Source of the DNA: Candidatus Cloacimonadota bacterium
GTDB taxonomy: Bacteria; Cloacimonadota; Cloacimonadia; Cloacimonadales; TCS61
Length of the DNA stretch: 13,079 bases
Assembly (NCBI GenBank): GCA_030592835.1
Contig: JAUVIJ010000026.1
Span: forward strand, 1-13,079
Direction: 5' to 3'
Below are positions 6,945 to 13,054 of this stretch, in pieces. How positions within the stretch are numbered: the stretch's first letter is position 1; every line of letters begins with the position of its first letter. The notes beneath the pieces are model-generated. The model was not told where the DNA came from, did no database searches, and saw only the letters and a list, made by a program, of their open reading frames with translations. A program made the position numbers and the translations under genes.

Positions 6945-7766
6945 ATGAATAAAGTATATATTGTGTCCGATGGTACCGGAAAAACAGCCGAGATGGCATT
7001 AAAAGCAGCATTGACCCAATTCCCTGGTATTCAAATTGAATTCATAAAAAGACCGTGGATAAAATCACATGATCAGATTAAAAATGTAGTTCTGGAGGCT
7101 TCCGTAGATATCGGATTTATCGTTCATACTCTTGTATCTGATAATATGCGTGATTTTATGGTCAGAATCAGCAGGAAGCATAATGTAGAGACAATTGATA
7201 TTATGGGTCCATTATTATCTAGACTATCTATTCTGTCATCAATATCTCCTTCGGAGAAACCAGGCCTGTTCAATTTGATGAATGAGGATTATTTCCGTCG
7301 GGTAGAAACAATGAATTTTGCTTTTAAACATGATGATGGTCTACGAACTCAGGATCTGGATAAAGCTGAGATAATTTTAGTAGGTGTATCCCGTACATTT
7401 AAAACACCATTAAGCATATATTTGGCTTTTAAACATTGGCTGGTCGCGAATATCCCTATTATTTTAAATGTAGACCCACCGCAAGTTCTTTTCACATTGA
7501 ACCCGGAGAATGTGTTTTTCTTAAATTCAACAGCAAACAGATTAAGCCAATTACGAAGGTATCGACACGAAAAACTTGGTGAAGCTACGGGAAATTATTC
7601 AACTTTTGAATATGTTAAGAACGAACTTGCTTTCGCCTACAAGATTTTTTGTGCTAATCCCGGCTGGTCACAAATAAGTGTGACAAATAAATCGATCGAA
7701 GAAATAGCTACAGAAATAATAGCTTTGAAGCGAACAAATCCATCAGAATTAGAGGACAATAACTGA
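6945..7766 (+). CDS. pyruvate phosphate dikinase regulatory protein (DUF299 kinase/phosphorylase)
   Basis: This bifunctional family (E. coli PpsR, plant and bacterial PPDK regulatory protein) inactivates its target by ADP-dependent phosphorylation of an active-site Thr and reactivates it by phosphate-dependent dephosphorylation. The protein has 273 residues, typical length. Family marks: SDGTGKTAEMAL near the N-terminus, YFRRVETMNFAFKHDDG (116-132), and the P-loop-like GVSRTFKTPLSIYLA (147-161). The residue before the P-loop Lys is Phe152 where I expect a small residue, and the usual GL after the PP motif region is replaced by FL near 191-193; both may be lineage variants. The likely target is the pyruvate phosphate dikinase encoded convergently at 8981-11704, which carries the required Thr-Ser-His. 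The ribosome binding site AAGGAAA (6931-6937) overlaps the murB stop and lies 7 nt before the ATG. Confidence 0.93.
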   Translation: MNKVYIVSDGTGKTAEMALKAALTQFPGIQIEFIKRPWIKSHDQIKNVVLEASVDIGFIVHTLVSDNMRDFMVRISRKHNVETIDIMGPLLSRLSILSSISPSEKPGLFNLMNEDYFRRVETMNFAFKHDDGLRTQDLDKAEIILVGVSRTFKTPLSIYLAFKHWLVANIPIILNVDPPQVLFTLNPENVFFLNSTANRLSQLRRYRHEKLGEATGNYSTFEYVKNELAFAYKIFCANPGWSQISVTNKSIEEIATEIIALKRTNPSELEDNN

Positions 7767-7863
7767 AAATACTAAATATGGAAAATTTATACCTGAAGAT
7801 GAATATCTAACAATGTTCGACCTGATTCATGCCAGGAAATAATTTAATTACCAGGAGTTGTTT

Positions 7864-8019
7864 ATGAAACGATTATTTACTTCTTTATTATTATTATCTA
7901 TCGGGTCTTTTTTATTGTATATATTTTTCAAGATATGGAATAACGAAGAGCTGAGGAAACTAATTTCGCAAAGGATTCAGCAGTTATTCATGCGTTCGAC
8001 TCCTGATGATGATACTTAG
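7864..8019 (+). CDS. small single-span membrane protein, 51 residues, function unknown
   Basis: ATG at 7864 follows AGGAG (7853-7857) with 6-nt spacing, and the frame runs 51 codons to TAG. Residues 4-22 (about LFTSLLLLSIGSFLLYIFF) form one hydrophobic span after a short basic MKR, so it could be a signal anchor or an uncleaved signal peptide. The remaining ~29 residues are charged and likely helical (KIWNNEELRKLISQRIQQL), ending with acidic TPDDDT. There is no Cys and no lipobox. I do not recognise a family. It follows the dikinase regulator by 97 bp on the same strand and precedes the permuted papain-like gene by 275 bp. The strong ribosome binding site and clean amphipathic pattern favour a real gene, though codon evidence from so short a frame is weak. 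Confidence 0.6.
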   Translation: MKRLFTSLLLLSIGSFLLYIFFKIWNNEELRKLISQRIQQLFMRSTPDDDT

Positions 8020-8294
8020 AATAGGTTCCGCATAATTGGTTTATTTTAAGAACTTTACTATTTATCTTAATTTTTGTAAATCAATTTCTCAAGACAGTTT
8101 ATAGACGTAATTACCCTATTTACCAACTTATTATAATAATTGCCTTTATGAATTTTGGGGGTATGCTTAGTATTCCGGCAGTTGCCGAACGAAGACCGAA
8201 GGTGAGGTCAAAAACACTCTATTATGCAGAACCCATTGATACATAGAAAGATGTTAAATCTTTTATCTATTTGATATGCAGGAGGTATTTTATC
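8020..8294 (+). other. intergenic region with a GC-rich palindromic repeat copy
   Basis: I see no complete gene here. A weak promoter-like pair lies at 8140-8145 (TTGCCT) and 8162-8167 (TATGCT) with a 16-nt spacer. At 8175-8187 lies CCGGCAGTTGCCG, followed by AGGTCAAAAA at 8205-8214; both elements recur around 11927-11993. A weak hairpin, AAAGAT/ATCTTT, lies near 8247-8263. AGGAGG at 8280-8285 is the ribosome binding site of the next gene. Confidence 0.5.
8174..8214 (+). repeat. GC-rich palindromic intergenic element, copy 1
   Basis: CCGGCAGTTGCCG (8175-8187) is a near-perfect palindrome that could form a short GC hairpin. It is followed by GGTGAGGTCAAAAA (8201-8214). A related arrangement, palindrome CCGGCA-AC-TGCCGG then GTGACAGGTC and AGGTCAAAAA, lies at 11927-11993 in the other large intergenic region. 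GC-rich DNA inside AT-rich spacers suggests a dispersed element. Two divergent copies are thin evidence. Confidence 0.4.
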
Positions 8295-8927
8295 ACGAAA
8301 AAAAAGAAGTTTGTACTTGCAGAATTTATGCCCGGCACAATTATTTTTGAAAAAGGTAAAGACTTTATAAGCCAAGCTATAATTCAGGCTCAAAATCTTT
8401 TCTGGCAGGATCATGATAAACAATCTCAATGGTCGCATATCGGTTTTATCGGTTCAGATTCCCGATTTTATGAAAGTACTGTAAAGTTCACAAGAAAAGG
8501 TTTTGTTTATGGGATACGGATTTCACGGCAGAAAAAAATTCTCAAGGAAATCTACAAATCAGATGAGAAAATAGGAATTCAAAATAAATTTGTACAGATT
8601 ACAGATGATGACTGGAAAAAAATCACTGAGAAAGCAATTTCCTTGAAGAAAGCGAAATACACATATGGCGGATTAGAACTAATAGGAACTTTATTGGTCA
8701 TACTAAAATGGAAATTAACCAGAGATCCTGAAAAGAAAGAAAAAATACTTCGAGAACATAATCCCTTTGATATAAAAGAATCAGTATATTGCATTGCTTT
8801 TGTAGCAGATTGTCTTGCTGCAGCCGGCAAAGAATATCTAAATATCCAGCATTCAATTTCTACCGTAGATCACGGCTGGTTTACAGATCTTGAACATGAC
8901 AGCAAAGTCATTGAAATAAAGACCTGA
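8295..8927 (+). CDS. permuted NlpC/P60 (YiiX/papain-like) hydrolase, probable ACG start
   Basis: About 211 residues. MPGTIIFEKGKDFISQAIIQAQ resembles the opening of the circularly permuted NlpC/P60 (YiiX/YebB-like) fold. WSHIGFIG holds the putative catalytic His (H48), and SVYCIAFVADCLAAAG the putative Cys (C166; C173 is the alternative). His before Cys is the permuted order. Members act as amidases or thioesterases on peptides or lipids; the substrate here is unknown. There is no signal peptide: the N-terminus is Lys-rich, so it is probably cytoplasmic. Start choice: AGGAGG (8280-8285) lies 9 nt before ACG at 8295, where ATG would give MKKKKFVLAEF. The in-frame TTG at 8271 lies upstream of the ribosome binding site, and ATG 8328 has none and cuts close to the domain. 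I prefer ACG (one change from ATG), with 8328 as fallback. It converges on ppdK with a 53-bp gap. Confidence 0.75.
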   Translation, partial: TKKKKFVLAEFMPGTIIFEKGKDFISQAIIQAQNLFWQDHDKQSQWSHIGFIGSDSRFYESTVKFTRKGFVYGIRISRQKKILKEIYKSDEKIGIQNKFVQITDDDWKKITEKAISLKKAKYTYGGLELIGTLLVILKWKLTRDPEKKEKILREHNPFDIKESVYCIAFVADCLAAAGKEYLNIQHSISTVDHGWFTDLEHDSKVIEIKT

Positions 8928-8947
8928 TTTCAGATTGTCTTAGTTTT

Positions 8948-8973
8948 AAAAAAGATCCTTCCGAAGAAGGGTC
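8948..8973 (-). terminator. Rho-independent terminator of ppdK with a UUCG tetraloop
   Basis: Read on the minus strand just after the ppdK stop, GACCCTTC (8973-8966) and GAAGGATC (8961-8954) form a stem with one C-A mismatch closing a TTCG loop on a C-G pair, the very stable cUUCGg type. TTTTTT (8953-8948) follows. On the plus strand the same stem has T-G at that pair but no good U tract, so it mainly serves ppdK. Confidence 0.85.
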
Positions 8974-8980
8974 CGCTTAA

Positions 8981-11704
8981 TTAATTTTGCTTTATGGCTG
9001 CTTGAGCAGCAGCTAATCTGGCAATAGGAATTCGGTAGGGAGAACAACTGACATAGTCCATATTAACTTTGTTGCAGAATTCAACGCTGGTTGGTTCCCC
9101 TCCATGTTCTCCACAAATTCCAACTTTGAGGTCAGGCTTGACTTCTCTACCAAGCTTGGTTCCGATCTCAACAAGTTGACCGACACCTGTCTGATCCAGA
9201 ACCTGGAAAGGATCGACTTTCAGGATTCCTTTTTTCAAGTATATAGGCAGGAATTTATTAATATCATCGCGACTGTATCCAAATGTCATCTGAGTAAGGT
9301 CATTTGTTCCAAAACTGAAAAATTCTGCTTTTTTTGCAATCTTGTCAGCAATTAGAGCAGCTCTGGGAATTTCTATCATAGTTCCTACAAGATATTTGAT
9401 TTTATCATTCCGTTCAGCGAATACTTTTTCAGCTGTATTTCGGATAATATTTTCCTGCATTTCAAATTCTTCAACAGTCCCAATCAATGGGATCATAATT
9501 TCAGGATGTGCTTTTATCCCTTTTGCTTTAAGATTCAAACATGCTTCAAATATCGCTCTTGACTGCATCTCAGTAATTTCGGGATATGTGTTTCCAAGTC
9601 TGCAACCCCGATGACCCAGCATAGGATTAACTTCAGCAAGTGAGTTCACTCTCGCCTTTACTTCATCAATGGTTAAACCCATCTCCTCTGCCATTTCCTG
9701 TTGTCCTTTCAGGTCGTGTGGTACAAATTCATGCAAGGGTGGATCAAGTAATCGGATTGTTACAGGAAGGTCATGCATCGCTTCAAGAATGCCTTCAAAA
9801 TCACTTCGTTGTGTTGGTAATAATTTATCTAATGCCTTGCGTCTTCCTATCTCATCTTTTGCAAGGATCATCTCTCTAACTTCTTTAATTCGATCACCTT
9901 CAAAAAACATATGTTCGGTACGACAAAGACCAATACCGGTAGCACCGAAATTTCTAGCTACTGTGCTATCATTAGGGGTGTCGGCATTAGTTCTCACTTT
10001 CATCCTGGAATATTTATCACATAAATCCATTAATTTCCAAAAATCACTACTCATTTCGGGATTTCTAGTTTCGACTTTTCCTATATAAACCTCTCCGTTA
10101 GATCCATTCAAACTAATCCAATCACCCTCTTTCAGGGTATCCCCATCAACCCGAATTGTACGAAGTTTATAATCGATTTTTATATTTCCTGCTCCAGAAA
10201 CACAGCATTTACCCATACCTCTGGCTACAACTGCCGCATGGGATGTCATTCCACCCCGTGCAGTTAGTATTCCCTGAGCAGCATGCATACCACTCAAATC
10301 CTCGGGAGATGTTTCAATTCGCACCAGTATTACCTTTTTATCTTTTGCCGCCATTTCTTCAGCCTCATCGGCGAAAAAGGCTATTTGACCAGTTGCAGCT
10401 CCTGGAGATGCTGGTAAACCATTTGCGATTACTTTGGCTTTTTTCATCGCGTCAACATTGAAAACCGGGTGTAGCAGTTCATCCAGTTTTTCCGGTTCCA
10501 CTCTCAATAATGCTGTTTTCTCATCGATCAAGCCTTCGTTAAGCATATCGATTGCCATTTTAACCATTGCGAAACCAGTTCTTTTACCGTTTCTTGTCTG
10601 CAATATCCAGAGTTTTCCATTCTGAATTGTAAATTCCAGATCCTGCATATCATGGTAATGATTTTCCAGCTTTTTCTGTATAATATTCAAATCATGGTAA
10701 TTATCAGACATGGATTCTTCTAAGGAAGGAAACTGTTCTTTTCTAATATCTTCTGATGTTTTAGCAAGCTTAGCCCATCTCTGTGATCCTTCAAGAGTGA
10801 TCTGTTGAGGAGTTCTTGTTCCGGCCACAACATCTTCACCCTGAGCATCTATCAGATATTCACCATTAAACAAATTTTCTCCTGTTCCTGCATCACGGGT
10901 AAAAGCAACTCCAGTAGAAGATCCTGCTCCCATGTTGCCATAGACCATGGCTTGTACATTTACAGCAGTACCCCAGATGTTAGGAATATTGTTTATTCTC
11001 CGGTAGACTTGTGCCCGGTTAGTATTCCAGCTTTCAAAGACTGCAAATATAGCTCCCCAGACCTGTTCCCAGGCATCCTGAGGAAAATCTTTGCCTGTTT
11101 GTTGTCTGATCGCTTGTTTGAATTTAATTGTGATCTCTTTTAGATCTTCAACTGTTAATTCGGTGTCAAGAGCAAGATTCTTTGCTTCTTTTATCTCATC
11201 GATGATCTTTTCGAAAGGATCTATCTCCTCTTTGGATGTTGGTTTGAGATCCATCACTACATCACCGTACATCTGAATAAATCGACGGTAAGAATCCCAG
11301 GCAAATCTTTCGTTTCCGGATTTTAGAGCCAAGCCTTCAACAGCTCTATCATTAAGTCCGAGATTCAAGACGGTGTCCATCATGCCCGGCATTGAAACTC
11401 TGGCTCCGGAACGAATAGAGATAAGGCAGGGATCTTCGTTATCCCCAAATTTGGTTCCCATGATATTTTCAATATTCTTAATTCCTGTACTTACCTGTTC
11501 CTGGAGCAATTTCCGGATTTTCTCCCTGCCAATCTGATTATACTCATTACTGGCTTCAGTAGTTATTGTAAATCCTGGAGGTACAGGTATACCGATGAGG
11601 TTCATCTCAGCCAGGTTAGCTCCCTTACCGCCCAGCAAATTCTTCATTTCTGTTTTGCCTTCGGCTTTGCCATCTCCGAACAAATAAACATATTTTTTTT
11701 CCAT
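8981..11704 (-). CDS. ppdK: pyruvate, phosphate dikinase
   Basis: Interconverts pyruvate + ATP + Pi and PEP + AMP + PPi in the cytosol, serving either gluconeogenic PEP supply or PPi-dependent glycolysis. The 907 residues are close to the usual ~870-950. N-terminal ATP-grasp part: GGKGANLAEM (25-34), SIRSGARVSMPGMMDTVLN (96-114), TGVAFTRDAGTGE (264-276). Swivelling phosphohistidine domain: TARGGMTSHAAVVARGMG, with catalytic H489 and T487, the site acted on by DUF299 regulators. C-terminal PEP/pyruvate barrel: GTMIEIPRAAL, FFSFGTNDLTQMTFG and GICGEHGGEP with the acid/base C864. No key residue is missing. ATG is preceded by AAGGAG (11716-11711) at 6-nt spacing. A TTGACA at 11807-11802 lies upstream but has no well-spaced -10 (TATAAA follows after only 11 nt). 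Transcribed alone, convergent with the hydrolase gene and with its probable regulator. Confidence 0.98.
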   Translation of the reverse strand: MEKKYVYLFGDGKAEGKTEMKNLLGGKGANLAEMNLIGIPVPPGFTITTEASNEYNQIGREKIRKLLQEQVSTGIKNIENIMGTKFGDNEDPCLISIRSGARVSMPGMMDTVLNLGLNDRAVEGLALKSGNERFAWDSYRRFIQMYGDVVMDLKPTSKEEIDPFEKIIDEIKEAKNLALDTELTVEDLKEITIKFKQAIRQQTGKDFPQDAWEQVWGAIFAVFESWNTNRAQVYRRINNIPNIWGTAVNVQAMVYGNMGAGSSTGVAFTRDAGTGENLFNGEYLIDAQGEDVVAGTRTPQQITLEGSQRWAKLAKTSEDIRKEQFPSLEESMSDNYHDLNIIQKKLENHYHDMQDLEFTIQNGKLWILQTRNGKRTGFAMVKMAIDMLNEGLIDEKTALLRVEPEKLDELLHPVFNVDAMKKAKVIANGLPASPGAATGQIAFFADEAEEMAAKDKKVILVRIETSPEDLSGMHAAQGILTARGGMTSHAAVVARGMGKCCVSGAGNIKIDYKLRTIRVDGDTLKEGDWISLNGSNGEVYIGKVETRNPEMSSDFWKLMDLCDKYSRMKVRTNADTPNDSTVARNFGATGIGLCRTEHMFFEGDRIKEVREMILAKDEIGRRKALDKLLPTQRSDFEGILEAMHDLPVTIRLLDPPLHEFVPHDLKGQQEMAEEMGLTIDEVKARVNSLAEVNPMLGHRGCRLGNTYPEITEMQSRAIFEACLNLKAKGIKAHPEIMIPLIGTVEEFEMQENIIRNTAEKVFAERNDKIKYLVGTMIEIPRAALIADKIAKKAEFFSFGTNDLTQMTFGYSRDDINKFLPIYLKKGILKVDPFQVLDQTGVGQLVEIGTKLGREVKPDLKVGICGEHGGEPTSVEFCNKVNMDYVSCSPYRIPIARLAAAQAAIKQN

Positions 11705-11807
11705 CTAAAACTCCTTGTATTATTAGATTAAAATTTGTATTATGATCAGCCATAAATACAGGGCTGGTGTACTCTTTGTTTAATTTTATACCCTTGTTTT
11801 CTGTCAA

Positions 11808-12039
11808 CTTAAATATAATGTTTAGACATCCCCCGAAATAATTTCAGAATCATTGAATTCTATAAATAACAAGAAGGTTTTAATTAGAGTATTGATCTTC
11901 ATTTCTTTTGTGTCGCTCCGCCTTCTCCGGCAACTGCCGGATTCAGCGTGACAGGTCCGTCTACATCAATACTACGACGAGACAGGTCAAAAAGAAACAG
12001 CCTGGAATCCACCTCTGCTAAAACTACGGTAGATAAAAA
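11808..12039. other. gene-free mosaic intergenic DNA upstream of ppdK
   Basis: No credible gene on either strand. It contains CATCCCCC at 11827-11834, whose reverse complement GGGGGATG recurs at 12542-12549; the GC palindrome element from 11927; and an 8-bp direct repeat GACAGGTC at 11950-11957 and 11981-11988. It looks like an accumulation of small repeats rather than a decayed gene. Confidence 0.5.
11927..11993 (+). repeat. GC-rich palindromic intergenic element, copy 2, with an internal 31-bp insertion
   Basis: The perfect-armed palindrome CCGGCA-AC-TGCCGG (11927-11940) is followed by GTGACAGGTC and later AGGTCAAAAA (11984-11993). The stretch 11950-11980 is bounded by direct repeats GACAGGTC. 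Removing one 31-bp unit gives GTGACAGGTCAAAAA, close to GTGAGGTCAAAAA of copy 1 at 8202-8214. It looks like a second, expanded copy of the same dispersed element. Confidence 0.4.
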
Positions 12040-12255
12040 ACACAAACGACAAAACCCAAAAAACAAATAAATTCCAAATTAAAAATATCGAAATGACAAA
12101 CGAGCAATGCTTTTTATTTGTTTTGAATTTGTGATTTTAATCATTGTTATTTATTTATGATTAATTATTTGCTATTTGGATATGAGCTTCGCAGGTCTTC
12201 ACTTCGTTACGGCTTCATGTTGGATATTTGTACTCATTCAGCTCTTCAAAGAGCC
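12040..12255 (+). repeat. AT-rich interspersed repeat, copy 1 (216 bp, with 37-bp insert)
   Basis: Positions 12040-12114 are identical to 12300-12374 over 75 bp. After a one-T indel, similarity continues with scattered substitutions to 12255. An internal 12-bp perfect inverted repeat, AAAACAAATAAA (12060-12071) against TTTATTTGTTTT (12113-12124), could fold with a 41-nt loop. Bases 12184-12220 are absent from copy 2. The copy ends with GCTCTT-CA-AAGAGC (12241-12254), a tight inverted repeat. No credible open reading frame is present. Confidence 0.88.
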
Positions 12256-12299
12256 ATTTAGGTTTCTTTTAGTTTTTTTTAAATAATTCGATATTAAAT

Positions 12300-12477
12300 A
12301 CACAAACGACAAAACCCAAAAAACAAATAAATTCCAAATTAAAAATATCGAAATGACAAACGAGCAATGCTTTTATTTGTTTTGAATTTGTAATTTTGAT
12401 CATTGTTATTTATTTGTAATTTGTTATTTGTAATTTGGATATTGGATACTTGTACTCATTCAGCTCTTTAAAGAACC
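12300..12477 (+). repeat. AT-rich interspersed repeat, copy 2 (178 bp)
   Basis: A direct copy of the 12040-12255 element, offset by 260 bp, without the 37-bp insert. It keeps the 12-bp inverted repeat (12320-12331 with 12372-12383). A 14-bp tandem duplication, TTATTTGTAATTTG, fills 12410-12437. The terminal inverted repeat is degenerate here (GCTCTTTAAAGAAC). A 44-bp spacer, 12256-12299, separates the copies and is not itself repeated. Confidence 0.88.
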
Positions 12478-12507
12478 TACATTTTATTATGTTAATTCCT
12501 TATTTTT

Positions 12508-12535
12508 TAAAGATATCATACTATATCTTTATAAT
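12508..12535 (+). promoter_or_regulatory. promoter of the PPC/DUF296 gene with an operator-like perfect inverted repeat
   Basis: A consensus -10 TATAAT lies at 12530-12535. TTAAAG at 12507-12512 is a weak -35 with a 17-nt spacer. The spacer is filled by TAAAGATAT (12508-12516), a CATACT centre, and ATATCTTTA (12523-12531), a perfect 9-bp inverted repeat. An inverted repeat lying between -35 and -10 is the usual geometry of a repressor site. The expected start is near the G run at 12541-12553, giving a leader of ~90 nt with no other gene. The stretch 12478-12507 shows nothing. Confidence 0.45.
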
Positions 12536-12634
12536 TTCTAGGGGGGATGGGGGATATAATCTAAAGAAGAATGGATTAATCATAAAAAATTAGACAGAAA
12601 ACAAGAAAATTTCAAGTTTAGATTGGAGGTGAGT

Positions 12635-13054
12635 ATGAGATATAAAAAATTCCAAGATAAATTAATTGTCAGGATAGACCAGGGAGAGGAAATCCTGGAA
12701 AAATTAGAACTGATCTGCCGAAAGGAAAATATCCAGCTAGGGCAGATAAGCGGAATCGGTGCAGTGGACCAGGCAACGATAGGGCTTTTCGATCCTGAAA
12801 CTCAACTTTATCATTCCATCGAACTCAAGGGAGATTATGAGGTCACTTCACTTATTGGTAATATTACAAGACAAGATGGAAATATCTATCTGCATATTCA
12901 TGCTAATCTGTCCGATGAGGATAATAAAACATTGGGCGGTCACCTGAACCGGGCGGTAGTAAGTGCAACTTGTGAAATCATGATCGATATCATTCAGGGA
13001 GAAGTCAATCGCAAATATGATGACCAGACCGGATTAAATTTGCTTGATTTATAG
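12635..13054 (+). CDS. PPC/DUF296 domain protein
   Basis: A 139-residue protein consisting of one PPC (DUF296) domain. Bacterial members are small trimeric proteins, often annotated as DNA-binding by analogy with plant AT-hook proteins; no AT-hook is present here and the true role is unknown. Visible family features: GQISGIGAVDQATIGLFD (36-53), and the probable metal-site histidines H87 and H89 in YLHIHANLSD plus H103 in GGHL. The end, EVNRKYDDQTGLNLLDL, is complete, with TAG at 13052-13054. ATG at 12635 has the strong ribosome binding site GGAGG at 12625-12629, 5 nt away. The in-frame TTG at 12623 would overlap that site and is rejected. It appears to be monocistronic within the window; the last 25 bases show no start of another gene. 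Confidence 0.9.
   Translation: MRYKKFQDKLIVRIDQGEEILEKLELICRKENIQLGQISGIGAVDQATIGLFDPETQLYHSIELKGDYEVTSLIGNITRQDGNIYLHIHANLSDEDNKTLGGHLNRAVVSATCEIMIDIIQGEVNRKYDDQTGLNLLDL

Noticed and set aside
9104..11276. Several open frames of 61-139 codons on the plus strand.
   Set aside because: They are antisense shadows of ppdK, lack ribosome binding sites and have no protein-like motifs; ppdK on the minus strand is unambiguous.
11625..11807. A 60-codon minus-strand frame overlapping the ppdK start.
   Set aside because: It runs out of frame into ppdK, has no motif, and its overlap with the ppdK ribosome binding site is unlikely to be functional.
12040..12477. The repeat pair as a CRISPR array or iteron origin.
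   Set aside because: There are just two long, partly divergent units with a single 44-bp spacer, no regular short repeats, and no cas or replication initiator genes nearby.
12541..12553. G-rich tract as a G-quadruplex.
   Set aside because: Only two G runs separated by AT are present; a stable intramolecular three-tetrad structure needs four runs.
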